The position numbers and the translations under genes are program-made. This document shows positions 38,701 to 48,375 of a stretch of DNA of 64,000 nucleotides, piece after piece (position 1 is the stretch's first letter; the number at the start of each line of letters is the position of its first letter). The notes beneath the pieces are model-generated. The model saw only the letters and a list, made by a program, of their open reading frames with translations. It was not told the DNA's origin and did no database searches. The DNA is from Calothrix sp. PCC 7103 (GTDB lineage Bacteria > Cyanobacteriota > Cyanobacteriia > Cyanobacteriales > Nostocaceae): positions 4,018,575 to 4,082,574 of the forward strand of contig NZ_KB217478.1 of the NCBI RefSeq assembly GCF_000331305.1, written 5' to 3'.

Positions 38701-39106
38701 TATAGTAAACCCCAGGAGAACGAACAATTTGGTTGACTATAACCCGTTCTGCACCATTGATAATAAAGGTGCCTCGGTCAGTCATCAAAGGCAAGTCACC
38801 AATAAATACGTCTTGCTCTTTGATTTCACCCGTTTCTTTATTAATTAAGCGAGTCGGTACGTACATTTGTACTGCGTAAGTACTATCGCGTCTCTTTGCT
38901 TCCTCAACGCTGTACTTGGGTTCCTTCATTTTGTAGTTTTGACCCAAGAAGTGTAGTTCGAGCTTACCCGTATAATCTGTGATGGGACTAAAGGAATTTA
39001 ATTCTTCTATCAACCCTTCTTCCAAAAACCAGCGAAAACTAGAACGCTGAATTGCAATTAAGTCGGGTAATAGAAAGGCGGGTTCCATTATTGAATCGTT
39101 AGTCAT
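35774..39106 (-). CDS. rpoB: RNA polymerase beta subunit
   Basis: Catalytic beta subunit, 1110 residues, the cyanobacterial length. Landmarks include [23 protein letters not shown], the rifampicin region ([33 protein letters not shown]), the [22 protein letters not shown] block and [12 protein letters not shown] near the active centre. The rifampicin-region residues look wild-type. It starts [20 protein letters not shown] at 39106. It heads the rpoB-rpoC1-rpoC2 unit and is 680 bp from the upstream tatD gene, enough room for its own promoter. Confidence 0.98.
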   Translation of the reverse strand: MTNDSIMEPAFLLPDLIAIQRSSFRWFLEEGLIEELNSFSPITDYTGKLELHFLGQNYKMKEPKYSVEEAKRRDSTYAVQMYVPTRLINKETGEIKEQDVFIGDLPLMTDRGTFIINGAERVIVNQIVRSPGVYYKSEIDKNGRRTYSASLIPNRGAWLKFETDRNDLVWVRIDKTRKLSAQVLLKALGLSDNEIFDALRHPEYFQKTIEKEGQFSEEEALMELYRKLRPGEPPTVLGGQQLLDSRFFDAKRYDLGRVGRYKLNKKLRLSVPEPVRVLTPTDILAAVDYLINLEFDIGNTDDIDHLGNRRVRSVGELLQNQVRVGLNRLERIIRERMTVSDAEVLTPASLVNPKPLVAAIKEFFGSSQLSQFMDQTNPLAELTHKRRLSALGPGGLTRERAGFAVRDIHPSHYGRICPIETPEGPNAGLIGSLATHARVNQYGFLETPYRQVENAKVRLDLPVVYMTADEEDDLRVAAGDAMTDENGYLKGQVPIRYRQEFSTTTPEQVDCVAVSPVQIVSVATSMIPFLEHDDANRALMGSNMQRQAVPLLKPERPLVGTGLEAQGARDSGMVIVSRTDGDVSYVDATEIRVRPRIKNADGEISTKASDVREIKYYLSKYQRSNQDTCLNQKPLVRMGEKVVAGQVLADGSSTEGGELALGQNIVVAYMPWEGYNYEDAILISERLVQDDIYTSIHIEKYEIEARQTKLGPEEITREIPNVGEDALRQLDEQGIIRIGAWVESGDILVGKVTPKGESDQPPEEKLLRAIFGEKARDVRDNSLRVPNGEKGRVVDVRLFTREQGDELPPGANMVVRVYVAQKRKIQVGDKMAGRHGNKGIISKICPLEDMPYLADGSTVDIVLNPLGVPSRMNVGQVFECLLGWAGHNLGVRFKITPFDEMYGEESSRAIVHGKLQEARDETGKDWVYNPDEPGKIMVYDGRTGEPFDRPITVGVAYMLKLVHLVDDKIHARSTGPYSLVTQQPLGGKAQQGGQRFGEMEVWALEAFGAAYTLQELLTVKSDDMQGRNEALNAIVKGKAIPRPGTPESFKVLMRELQSLGLDIAVHKVETQTDGSSLDVEVDLMADVGNRRTPPRPTYESLSSRDADEEE

Positions 39107-39785
39107 GCCTCTACCTTTATCATCAATATGAGTAAACTGAAGAATTAATACAACAAAAGCGAACTGTATACCAGCATTTACAAGTTTGCCATGCTGCTAA
39201 AATAGCTCCACTAAATTTATGAAGGGATTGCCTAACTTGTTCATGGTAATTTTAGCAAGGGTAATTACCCTCACTCTCTGGTATATTTGCCAAGAATTCG
39301 TAAAGAGCGCAATTACTTTAAGATGAGAGCGCTGATTGTGTATTTTTACTTTGCTCACTTCCCCTCCAAAAGCGCGGTCTTAGTGATAGTAGGCACTATC
39401 GAACCAAGTTGGTAATGTTTAATTGGCTGGATAGGCGCCGTGTCTGCTAAAACTGTGTAAATATTTATGACTTGTAGGAAATAAGATTTTTATATACTTA
39501 GCTTATCGTACTGTGTAAAGTTGACCATTTCTAATTAAGACGCGGCACGACCTTGGGTAAGTAGAGAATAGTCGATATAGACTAATAGTACTTTATGCTG
39601 GCGCGAAGGTGCTGCGGGTTTACGAGATTGTAAAATTTGTATAGACAGGCAGTATACAGGCTCGATTTGCCATACTTACCATTATGACGCAAGCCAGCAG
39701 TTTTTGGAGGAAATAATTTTAGCACATTTTGTCCTCCATCTTAATTACTTGTGAAGTCAGACTAATTATATAGTATAAATTGACT
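39107..39785. other. Intergenic region upstream of rpoB
   Basis: About 680 bp without a gene on either strand, with one GGCGCC near 39434. It probably holds the rpoB promoter and a long leader. I can point to no clear terminator or small RNA. Confidence 0.55.
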
Positions 39786-40571
39786 TTATAGTGCTAATCC
39801 AAAAAGTTGGCAAGCATTTTGGGTAGTCTGAGCCGCTATTGTTTCAACTGGTTCACCTCGCAGTGTGGCAACCTGTTCAGCTACATAACGGACATATGAC
39901 GGTTCATTTCGCCTTGTTCCACGTTTCGGATGTGGTGCCAAGAAGGGACAGTCTGTCTCAATTAAAAGTCTTTCTGGACTAACAATCTTACAGCTGGCTT
40001 GAATCTCTTTGGCATTTTTGAACGTAACGGTACCACTAAAGCTGATGTAAAACCCCAAGTCCATAAACCATTGAGTTTCTTCAGGTGTTCCACCCCAGCA
40101 ATGCATTACACCCCGCAGTCGCTCACCCTTAAGATTTTTCCAACGTTGAAGAACTTCTTTGAGTTGTGAAGTCGCATCACGACAGTGAATGATTACTGGT
40201 TTATTTAAATCAGTGGCGATTTCTAACTGCGCTTCAAATACGAGTAATTGTTGCTCGTAGTTATCTGCCTTATAAAAATCTAGCCCCATTTCACCAATTG
40301 CCACAACTCTCGAATCTGACGACGCTAAAGAACTTATCACGGACTGGGTTTCCATCGTCCATTTAGAAGCATCAAGAGGATGCAAACCGACTGCAAAGCT
40401 CAGTTCAGGCACGCGCGCTGCAATGGCTTGAATACTAGAAAACTCTGATGGCTCGACGCATGAGTGGACTAAATGTACCACACCAGCTTCTTGCCATCGT
40501 GAGCGTACAGAAGCAAAATCTTCTTGAAAAACCTCAAAATTGAGGTGTACATGGGTATCAATCAGTTGCAT
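39786..40571 (-). CDS. TatD-family metal-dependent hydrolase
   Basis: 261 residues, TIM-barrel hydrolase of the TatD family (3'-5' DNase activity in studied members). Metal ligands are visible: DTHVHLNF at the start, Glu in AIGEMGLDF, His in VIIHCRDA, His in GVMHCWGGT and Asp in [16 protein letters not shown]. Cytosolic. It lies between rpsT and rpoB on the same strand, the arrangement seen in many cyanobacteria; the gap to rpsT is 79 bp, so they are probably co-transcribed. The usual HCFSG motif reads HCWGG here. Confidence 0.93.
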   Translation of the reverse strand: MQLIDTHVHLNFEVFQEDFASVRSRWQEAGVVHLVHSCVEPSEFSSIQAIAARVPELSFAVGLHPLDASKWTMETQSVISSLASSDSRVVAIGEMGLDFYKADNYEQQLLVFEAQLEIATDLNKPVIIHCRDATSQLKEVLQRWKNLKGERLRGVMHCWGGTPEETQWFMDLGFYISFSGTVTFKNAKEIQASCKIVSPERLLIETDCPFLAPHPKRGTRRNEPSYVRYVAEQVATLRGEPVETIAAQTTQNACQLFGLAL

Positions 40572-40650
40572 TTTTAACGTTCATGAATTACCTGGTTCCT
40601 CAATTAGCCTCCTATCTTAACGGCGCCCCGAATATAAGGTTATGCGCTAC

Positions 40651-40950
40651 TTAAGCGGTTGCTACTTGGGTTACGGACTTAAGACGCTTTGCAAGTCGAG
40701 ATTTTTTCCGGGCGCCGTTATTTGAGTGAAGTACACCGCGTTTAACCGATTTATCGATTTTGCTATAAGCCTCAGACATGCGCTCCATTACTTCTGTTTT
40801 GGACTCTTCAGTCGGGCTTGCGGCATAAGCATCTAATGCTACGAAGTACTTTTTCATCAGGGTTTTAACCGCCGACTTATACGACTTATTACGCATCCGG
40901 TTGCGTTCTGCGATTTTGGCACGTTTGAGAGCTGACTTATTATTCGCCAC
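40651..40950 (-). CDS. rpsT: 30S ribosomal protein S20
   Basis: 99 residues, Lys/Arg-rich helical protein binding 16S rRNA in the small subunit. It starts [24 protein letters not shown], and [23 protein letters not shown] marks the conserved C-terminal helix. The ATG at 40950 is certain from homology. It is the first gene of the rpsT-tatD-rpoB block; a sigma-70-like promoter lies 60-85 bp upstream. Confidence 0.97.
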   Translation of the reverse strand: MANNKSALKRAKIAERNRMRNKSYKSAVKTLMKKYFVALDAYAASPTEESKTEVMERMSEAYSKIDKSVKRGVLHSNNGARKKSRLAKRLKSVTQVATA

Positions 40951-41006
40951 TGGTAACTTCCAAAAAATTAATATCTATAAGATGTACACACACTACTAGA
41001 TTTACT

Positions 41007-41034
41007 AATATAGCATTTTTCTTGACAATGTAAA
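41007..41034 (-). promoter_or_regulatory. Candidate promoter of rpsT
   Basis: On the minus strand TTTACA (41034-41029) is followed after 16 bases by TATATT (41012-41007), a fair fit to sigma-70 consensus. It lies 57 bp upstream of the rpsT ATG, so a transcript would have a leader of about 50 bases. Confidence 0.5.
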
Positions 41035-41799
41035 GATTTCAAGAAAACAATTTTTCTCGACCAATACTTGCTTGACTTCCAGATATCACTATATAGCTAT
41101 TTAGTTTATTGACTCTTTTAGCAACAATTAAATCTTCTATATTATATTTTTTTACGATTATAACTACTTATTTAATATTTTTTTGGTTTTGTCGTCAGTA
41201 CAGGGCAAGCTATCGACGAGACGAATGTAATAAAAAACACATATTTGTATAAATACTTAATTAATCAAAAATTAACAATATTGATAGTAATAATACGCAA
41301 ATTTAGTATCTATTTAGTTTATAACTCTGGCAATTTGTGTAATTTAATCAAAATAAATATACTATTGATAGACCATAAAACTACTTATATTTATATTCTT
41401 AATTTTGTATTAATTTTCATTTAAAGTCATTATAAATAATCGAGCCTGCAAGATTTTGAATATTGTTTAGTCAGATATATGTTCTAACTATAACTAATCA
41501 GTTCGGTTAAATGCCGTAATATTACATAAAAAAATCCAACAGTACAATCACACAATTGATACATTGTCTATAAAGGAAAATTCATCAAAAATTTAATCAA
41601 GGTATACGTCTCTTCATGAGCAATATATTGAAAATTTTTGATATACAGACTAAATTGGATACTAAAGCAGTAATCGTATACACTTAGTGCGCGGTAAAAA
41701 TTTGATATAGCCTGATATATTTTTTACAGGGTGATTGCTGTTACTGCGCTAGCGCAGATGTATATTAACTTTGACAAATAACTGAAACATAAATAAGAC
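41035..41799. other. AT-rich intergenic region
   Basis: About 765 bp of very AT-rich DNA between divergent rpsT and the 41800 gene. No gene and no strong repeat seen. It must hold the promoter of the 41800 gene. Confidence 0.6.
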
Positions 41800-42681
41800 A
41801 TGAGCCTCTCAGCATTAGGAAAATTTATTTTACCGCCAGTCATTGCCGCAGCAGGGGTATTTTCTACAATGAGCCTGCCTCTAGCTATGATAGGTGACAA
41901 GCCAGTTGGCATTAGATATGAAGAGGAACCTGTTTTTGATGGCAGAATCAGAGATATTGCTCCTCCATATGTAGTGTTTGTAACGGCTTTAAGTTTTGGA
42001 GTTGGGATTGGGGTTGCTGCAATAGGTGGTTGGCGAAGTTCTGCTCGTAAATCGTCACAGTTTCAACATCAGTTGTCTACCCTAGAAGACGATTTACAAC
42101 AGAAAGAGAAACTACTCAAAGAATTGAAGCTTTCCGAGTCAAGGTTACAAGTATCTGGACTGGCTAGTTTTTTAGATGATGAAGTGCCTTTCGACCAACC
42201 TGCGCTTAAGGCTTTACCCGCAGTTGTCAATCAACCTGTTGTACAAGAGCCAGTTATTGCACAAACTTCAGCCCAAAAGTATCAGCAATACTCTCCAAGT
42301 TCTGTGCCAACTATGGCGCCAAAACCAATAGCAACTCCAAAAGTCGCAACTGCCAGGGTGATGCCTTCTCAACCCACAACTGTTAAAAGCGTGGCATCAT
42401 CGTTTGCGTCTGCGGCATCGGCTCAAGCTTTCTTAAATTACGATAAGCCAAATCAAGTTGCGGATAAAGCATCTGTAAATGATACCCACATTCAACCCTT
42501 AACTTCTGACGGAAGCTTTGAAGCTATACAGCAACAACTTCGAGAAATGATGGAACAGATGCGAGCTATGCAGAACAGTATGCAGCAAATACCTCAAGGG
42601 ACAAGCGTTCAAACAACTCCACCCAATAAATTTCAAGTTTATTACGAGGCGCCAAATTCAAGCGAAACGCGGTTTCAATAA
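41800..42681 (+). CDS. Two-TM membrane protein with coiled coil, unknown
   Basis: 293 residues. Two hydrophobic segments are visible: ILPPVIAAAGVFSTMSLPLAMI near residue 10-30 and PPYVVFVTALSFGVGIGVAAIGGW near 57-80. They are followed by a charged coiled coil (STLEDDLQQKEKLLKELKLSESRLQ) and a long Pro/Gln/Ala-rich tail ending in a Met/Gln-rich helix (LREMMEQMRAMQNSMQQ). The tail probably faces the cytosol. I do not recognise a named family, though similar proteins occur in cyanobacteria. It could be a membrane scaffold. It is convergent with the lipoprotein gene and apparently monocistronic. Confidence 0.65.
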   Translation: MSLSALGKFILPPVIAAAGVFSTMSLPLAMIGDKPVGIRYEEEPVFDGRIRDIAPPYVVFVTALSFGVGIGVAAIGGWRSSARKSSQFQHQLSTLEDDLQQKEKLLKELKLSESRLQVSGLASFLDDEVPFDQPALKALPAVVNQPVVQEPVIAQTSAQKYQQYSPSSVPTMAPKPIATPKVATARVMPSQPTTVKSVASSFASAASAQAFLNYDKPNQVADKASVNDTHIQPLTSDGSFEAIQQQLREMMEQMRAMQNSMQQIPQGTSVQTTPPNKFQVYYEAPNSSETRFQ

Positions 42682-42759
42682 ATTCAATAAAAACGTTATT
42701 AAATTTGGGCGAGTTGGTAAACAACTTGCCCAATATTTTTTATGGATGCTTATTGTTGG

Positions 42760-43569
42760 TTAGCGTAAAAATTCTCTTGCGGAGAGAGGGGCAGTAGTTT
42801 GTCTTGATTTGCCTATCTGAGGTGGAGTGAATGTAGAAGCAATACTTTCAGGTTGAATAATATATCTATTTCCCCAACCATCATTAATATCTTCTGCGAG
42901 TTGCTGTGGTGGCACAGTTTTGAGTGCCGGTAACGGAATCTCTTGAGATAAGCTGGCTTGAACGTATCTATCTCCTTGATTGGTAAACCGTAGTGACTTA
43001 CCTTCGAGCAATTGAACTTGTGGTGCTGACTCGATTGATGTTTGATTTTCTTGATTTTGAATTCTTGGAACTTGACTTTGTGGGTCAAAGGTAGCTGTAA
43101 ACGTTACATCGCTTTCTGGAGTTTGTTTCGAGCTAAGTTGATTTTTCTGCCAAATTTCCTTGTAGCTGCCGTCTGGTGCGACCTGCCAGATATTTAAATT
43201 TGCTTCCCATTTGCCTTGTTTTACTTCCACTATCTTGCGGTCAAGGATAGAACGGTCGGCATCCAAATCTGCACCTACAGTTTGTGGTTCGCTAGAACTG
43301 AGGTAACGAACCGCAGTAATTGCAACTTGACTCGATTCAGGTAAGTTTGTTTCACCTGTAATTGTATATACACCGTTACCGCCTGCTGCTTGTACGTTTT
43401 TTATTTCTAATTTAACTTCGTCTTGTGCTTTTTGTGTACATCCGTAGTTTGTAACAAGCAATACAAAATAAGTTGCTGTTAGTAGAACTTTTGTAGTGTA
43501 TTTTCGGAAACGATAGCAATTGAGAGCTAAATAAGGATTGTACATAGAATATTTACTGAGATAGTGCAA
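42760..43569 (-). CDS. Putative lipoprotein, unknown
   Basis: 269 residues. The hydrophobic segment VLLTATYFVLLVTNYGC ends in a cysteine that could be lipid-modified, although Asn-Tyr-Gly-Cys is not an ideal lipobox. The mature part has beta-rich repeats (GVYTITGETNLPESSQVAITAVRYL, EANLNIWQVAPDGSYKEIWQ) and a Pro/Gln-rich end. The first 30 residues before the membrane segment are long for a signal peptide, so a later start is possible. It is divergent from the cellulose cluster and shares its 195 bp promoter region, which may hint at a linked function. Confidence 0.6.
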   Translation of the reverse strand: MHYLSKYSMYNPYLALNCYRFRKYTTKVLLTATYFVLLVTNYGCTQKAQDEVKLEIKNVQAAGGNGVYTITGETNLPESSQVAITAVRYLSSSEPQTVGADLDADRSILDRKIVEVKQGKWEANLNIWQVAPDGSYKEIWQKNQLSSKQTPESDVTFTATFDPQSQVPRIQNQENQTSIESAPQVQLLEGKSLRFTNQGDRYVQASLSQEIPLPALKTVPPQQLAEDINDGWGNRYIIQPESIASTFTPPQIGKSRQTTAPLSAREFLR

Positions 43570-43764
43570 TTTGTTGGATGTATTGCCTTTATTTTGCCCG
43601 ATTTTTCTCGAAAAAGTGGTATTAAATAGAAAGCTTTATGTGTTCTTGATGTAGTTGATTATCCCGGACAAAATATGTACACTGTCCTCGAATATACTCA
43701 GAATATTTGCTAAAGTGGCGACATCTACCAACCACAAAATTTACAAATCATAAAAATAGGCGAC

Positions 43765-45852
43765 ATGTTGCCCACTGTATTTGAACGTCATAAATTTACT
43801 TCCACGAGACCGACATACAAGCTTTACCTGTTGATGTGCGCTGCTTCCACCTCTTTTCTCTGGGTGTTTGCGACGAGTCAACCCATTAAAGCTCAAGTCA
43901 ATCCTCAATCTGCTGAAGACTTGTTGTTGGTACCAAAGTCACCTCCTACAAAGTCTCAGACACCACAGTCTGTTCCACCACCACCCGGTGAGCAAACAAG
44001 TGCTGTATTGCCTAGTAGCACAGGTTTTGCGAATGTCAATAATCTGGTGCTTTCAAACGAGGCAACTCAATCACTTGGTCAGTTAGAAAACTCGTTTATT
44101 CAGGAAAGTAAGAATACACGCCAAAGCGTTTCTCGACGTTCTAAGAATTCCACACCAGTTGCCTCTTTGAAGACACAGCAGTTCTCTGCTATTGGTGGAG
44201 ATAGTTCACATTCAATAGAACTACAACAAAATAGTTCATTGGTATCGCAAAGTTTAGGACAGTTCAATAGTCAATCGGGTAATACAAATACCCAAGAGTT
44301 TACAGCACCTGGAACGGTGCCTGGGACGGGACCGACATTTAATCAACTATTAAATTCGCAGCCCAGTAACGGTGCAGTTGCTCCTTTACCTCCACTGGTT
44401 GGTGAAAGTCAGTCATCACAGTTCGGCACAAACTTAGTTACTAACACAACTCCAACTTTTAACCAGCTATTAAATAGTTCGACCACATCTAGAGGGAACC
44501 AGGCTAATTTAACTGGCACAGCACCAACTTTTAATCAATTACTTAATGGTCAAAAAGCTGTAAATCAATCTTTTGTTAATAGCAACGCTCCTCTAACATT
44601 CGAGCAAATTCTTAATGCTCAACCAGGTGTTGGACAGGTGTCGGCTCAAAGCGCACCGCTCTCATATGAGCAGATTCTTAATGCTCCTGTTGGCGACCCA
44701 AACCAATCTATGGCTACATCGGTTGCCCCCACGTTTAACCAGATTTTGAATTCGCAAGGTGGAACTTTTCCAACACAAGGTGAGGCAATAAGACAAGAGC
44801 GACTGCAAAGTCAGGCTCGACCGGAAAGAACAACACGACCATCAACAGAAGCGGGGCCTTTACTTAACAGTACTGCGTTGACGGAACCTAGGTTGAGAGT
44901 AGAAGGTGTATACGTTACCCAAAAAGAAACATCGGCACGGGCACGAGTTGCAGGAATTTACCCACTGACTCCAAATGTTTTATTTGGCGCAACGCTTGAC
45001 TTGGTTAGTAATGGTAGTACTTTTACTGACTCGCGTAACGAAGGTTTGAACATTAACGAACTATATTTTGCTACTTCGCTGAATGGTTTACCTAATTTGC
45101 GCTTTGTTGTTGGTCAGTTAGATTTAACTTCGTACTTTGACCGTAATAGCTTTGCTAAAGATGGCGCCAGTCAGTTTTTCAATCCAGTGTTTCAAACTAA
45201 CCCAGCTTTAGCAGCAACAGGTATTGCTTCGCGTCCTAGTTTACTTGTAAACTGGAGCGTTACAGATAATATAGATGCAAAGGCTGCTGTATTTTCTTCT
45301 TCCAATAGCCTAAGTAATTTTACTTTAGATGGATTTGCTGGAGAAGTCGGTGTTCGGTATGGTAACGCGATTATTCGTGGTACTTATGCTACCGACCGAG
45401 ATGGAGGCAACCGTGACTCTTTCCCAGAAATATTCAGCATTGCTAGAGGTTCGGGGCAGTTTGGAATACTTCGTGATGACCGTGAAGAAGCATACGGTTT
45501 AAACGCCGAAGTTTTTATTCCCAATCTTAAATTGGGATTATTCGGTCGCTACGGTCGCTACGAAAACCGCGATGCCAATAGAAGTGCAGATACTTACGTT
45601 TTGGGCGCCAGTTTGTTAGATTTATTTACTCCAGATGACCGACTGGGGATAGCTTACGGGCAAGCTCTAACAAGTGACTCACTTCGCCGTGGAGACCGTC
45701 CTGACGTACTAGAAATGTACTACGATTTTCCATTTTTATCTAATTTAAGACTTGGCTTTACGGTGCAGGGACGCGATAGTTTCGAGGAAACTGTCCTTGG
45801 TATCAGGGTGAAATCTGATTTTGATATAACCCCAAGGGGGAGAGGACGGTAA
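43765..45852 (+). CDS. Outer-membrane beta-barrel protein of the cellulose cluster, with TFNQLLN repeats
   Basis: 695 residues. A signal peptide (LYLLMCAASTSFLWVFATSQPIKA) is followed by a disordered Ser/Gln/Pro-rich region, residues 45-370. That region contains six copies of a [TS][FY][NE]Q[LI]LN motif, near residues 191, 231, 255, 278, 300 and 323. The last 320 residues alternate hydrophobic and polar like an outer-membrane barrel, with OprB-like stretches (VVGQLDLTSYFDRNSFAKDGASQFFNP). Its TAA overlaps the ATG of the TPR gene (TAATG), so the two are made together. E. coli BcsC joins TPRs and a barrel in one chain; here they are separate. Inference: cellulose export pore, with the motif repeats contacting the TPR partner. 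Confidence 0.7.
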   Translation: MLPTVFERHKFTSTRPTYKLYLLMCAASTSFLWVFATSQPIKAQVNPQSAEDLLLVPKSPPTKSQTPQSVPPPPGEQTSAVLPSSTGFANVNNLVLSNEATQSLGQLENSFIQESKNTRQSVSRRSKNSTPVASLKTQQFSAIGGDSSHSIELQQNSSLVSQSLGQFNSQSGNTNTQEFTAPGTVPGTGPTFNQLLNSQPSNGAVAPLPPLVGESQSSQFGTNLVTNTTPTFNQLLNSSTTSRGNQANLTGTAPTFNQLLNGQKAVNQSFVNSNAPLTFEQILNAQPGVGQVSAQSAPLSYEQILNAPVGDPNQSMATSVAPTFNQILNSQGGTFPTQGEAIRQERLQSQARPERTTRPSTEAGPLLNSTALTEPRLRVEGVYVTQKETSARARVAGIYPLTPNVLFGATLDLVSNGSTFTDSRNEGLNINELYFATSLNGLPNLRFVVGQLDLTSYFDRNSFAKDGASQFFNPVFQTNPALAATGIASRPSLLVNWSVTDNIDAKAAVFSSSNSLSNFTLDGFAGEVGVRYGNAIIRGTYATDRDGGNRDSFPEIFSIARGSGQFGILRDDREEAYGLNAEVFIPNLKLGLFGRYGRYENRDANRSADTYVLGASLLDLFTPDDRLGIAYGQALTSDSLRRGDRPDVLEMYYDFPFLSNLRLGFTVQGRDSFEETVLGIRVKSDFDITPRGRGR

Positions 45853-48206
45853 TGAGTATTGAGCAAAAAGGTAAAAGTTCCTTTTGGGTACAAGCGGCAA
45901 TTAAAACCCTTTCCTTTTTTCCTTTGTACTTATTCGTTTTTAGTATTGTTGCCGCATCACCTATAAGTATGATTGCTCCTGCTGTTGCTCAAAAAGCAAG
46001 TAGTTCTGAGCAACGAGGGTTTAACCTTCTCAAAAAAGGTTGGGTGAATGATGCAATTAAAGCTTTCCAACAAGCTTTAAAAAGCAATCCGCAATCGTTA
46101 CAAGCCAAGCTGGGACTAGCTATTGGTTATAAACGAGCAGGAAAAATTGATGATGCGTGGAATGCTTATCAACGAGTATTAGCACAAGACCCAAATAACC
46201 AATTAGCCTTAAAAACAATTGGATTATTTGGTACTTATAAACCACAGTGGCAACAAGGAGGTATTCAAGCACTTTCTAGAGTATTACAGCAAAATACGAA
46301 TGACTTAGAAGCGCGTAATCTGCGGGCTATTCTTTATTTTTATCAAGGTAGACAGTCTGAAGCAGTTGCTGACTTTGAGATTGTGCTGGCAAACAATCCA
46401 GCACCAGAAACGATAATAAACGCAGCACAAGCATACACTTACAACGGCGCCTCTGCTAAAGCTGTGGAATTATTTAACCGTTATCGCAGCACAGGTAAAC
46501 CAATTGTTGGTGATGCTGCTGTTGCCTACGGAAAAGCACTGCGTGAAAGTGGGAATACTGCTGCTTCTGTACAAGTTTTGGAGGCACAACTACAGCGTTC
46601 TTCTGGTCTCGACCGAACAGGAATTGAAACGCGCAAAGAATTGGCTGTTTCGTATCTTGCGAACCAACAACCAAACCAAGCTGTGGCAACACTACAGCCA
46701 TTGCAAGGTAGACCCGATGCCGTATTACCTTTAGCTCGCGCGCTTAATGATATCCGAAGACGCTCGAATAATCCGGCAATCGCACAGCAAGTTGCAACGC
46801 TTTACCGTCAAGCTCTGTCTACAACTCCGAACCCATCAACATCACTTGTACGTGAAGTTGCGGATGTATTTAGTGGTTTGCCTAACGGTGAGCAAGTCGC
46901 AGTCCAACTTTATCGTCAGCTTGTTTCGCAGCAACCAAATGATAAAAGTTTGTTAGTGCGGCAACTGGCGTTAGAAAATAAGCTTGGCTTTATCTCTCGT
47001 GATGATTTACGACAACGCTTAAGTTCAGCACTGCAACCACTACCTTCTGACTCTGTACAGCAACAACAATTAGCTGTTGCCTTAGCAGAAATTAGTACAC
47101 CAGATTCAGAGTTTTTAGCTGTATATCAAAGTTTGGCGGCTAGTCGCAGTGATGTGCCAATGTTATATTTCCGAATTGCACAAATGTACTTGCAACTCGG
47201 TGATACAGCAGGTGCCAGACAAGCTTTAGCTTCTTATACAGCGACTCCCGCAGGCACTAGAGATTTAGCACACCAGTTATTAGCAGCAGAAATCGAGCGT
47301 CGCGAAGGTAGTTTAGATGCAAGTCTGAGACGTTACCAGGCTTTACTGAAGAGTAAACCTGACCGTACCGACATTTACGATGCTGGATTACGAGGGTTTG
47401 CTGGTATTTTGCGGCAGCAGAAACGTTTCGACGAAGCGTTGGTTGTATATGACGAATTAATGAGTCGCAATCCGCAAAGCCAAGAAATGCAGTTAGGACG
47501 TGCAGCGATAGCTTATCAAGCTCGTCGCATATCTGAAACTGAAGCTAAAGGCGTTTTAGAAAATTGGTTATCAACACAGCCAGCAACAAATACACCACCT
47601 GAGTTGTATAGTTTGGTGGAAATATTACCGCTTTATCCTGAACGCGAAGCGCTTTATAACTACTTAGCTGAAATAGACCCTAATAATATTGCCATGCAAT
47701 TGCGGGTAGTTGAAGCGATTTCCAACCGCAGTCCAGCACAAGCACGCGCTCGTGTCAGACAGTTAATAGCAAGATTGCCTCAAAATGCCAGTACCTTTGA
47801 ATTACAAGCCCAGCTAGCAAGAGCAGCAGGTGACTTAAATCAAGCAGGCAAAATTTATGAAAGTGTTCTAGCGCAACAGCCAGATAATCTTGCTGCTCTA
47901 TCAGCACTGGGTGGAATTCGATTCGAGCAACAGCGATTTGCGACAGCAGAAGGTATTTACTCAAAAATCATAGAAGAAAAGCCCGAAGATTTGGATGCCC
48001 GTCGTGCTGCCGCCGATTTGACAGCAATTTTAGACAAGCCGTTGAGCGCACTCGCGCAAATGGAAAATTTACAGGTCGAGAAAATGCGTCAAGGTTCTCC
48101 CGACCCTGAGTTGTCGCAACGAATGCAGCAAGTCCAAGAGGAATTCTTACAACGTCGAGGATTTCAGCCACCTTGGGAAGATTATTTGAGACGGGGAGGC
48201 AAATAG
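45852..48206 (+). CDS. BcsC-like periplasmic TPR protein
   Basis: 784 residues. After a signal/anchor segment (LSFFPLYLFVFSIVAASPISMIAPAVA), TPR units fill the protein: GWVNDAIKAFQQALKSNPQSLQAKLGLAIGYKRAGKIDDAWNAY, NLRAILYFYQGRQSEAVADFEIVLANNP, and a last set near 660-720 (NQAGKIYESVLAQQPDNLAALSALGGIRFEQQRF). It ends at LRRGGK without the C-terminal barrel of enterobacterial BcsC. Located between the barrel protein and the GH8 enzyme, it probably guides the cellulose chain through the periplasm, as the BcsC TPRs do. Start codon overlap with the upstream gene indicates translational coupling. Confidence 0.8.
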   Translation: MSIEQKGKSSFWVQAAIKTLSFFPLYLFVFSIVAASPISMIAPAVAQKASSSEQRGFNLLKKGWVNDAIKAFQQALKSNPQSLQAKLGLAIGYKRAGKIDDAWNAYQRVLAQDPNNQLALKTIGLFGTYKPQWQQGGIQALSRVLQQNTNDLEARNLRAILYFYQGRQSEAVADFEIVLANNPAPETIINAAQAYTYNGASAKAVELFNRYRSTGKPIVGDAAVAYGKALRESGNTAASVQVLEAQLQRSSGLDRTGIETRKELAVSYLANQQPNQAVATLQPLQGRPDAVLPLARALNDIRRRSNNPAIAQQVATLYRQALSTTPNPSTSLVREVADVFSGLPNGEQVAVQLYRQLVSQQPNDKSLLVRQLALENKLGFISRDDLRQRLSSALQPLPSDSVQQQQLAVALAEISTPDSEFLAVYQSLAASRSDVPMLYFRIAQMYLQLGDTAGARQALASYTATPAGTRDLAHQLLAAEIERREGSLDASLRRYQALLKSKPDRTDIYDAGLRGFAGILRQQKRFDEALVVYDELMSRNPQSQEMQLGRAAIAYQARRISETEAKGVLENWLSTQPATNTPPELYSLVEILPLYPEREALYNYLAEIDPNNIAMQLRVVEAISNRSPAQARARVRQLIARLPQNASTFELQAQLARAAGDLNQAGKIYESVLAQQPDNLAALSALGGIRFEQQRFATAEGIYSKIIEEKPEDLDARRAAADLTAILDKPLSALAQMENLQVEKMRQGSPDPELSQRMQQVQEEFLQRRGFQPPWEDYLRRGGK

Positions 48207-48375
48207 TAATTAATAGTAGCGCCTTAACTTGAAAAAGGAAACTTGCAGCCCTAAGTTAATAGTCAAACATAATTCGGGAATAATAAGCACAAGGATAAAT
48301 TTTAAATAAAAAATTTCCTTTTATCCTTTTATCCTTTTGCCCTTTACTTCTTGTTTTAAGTTTCGACTTTGGCCA

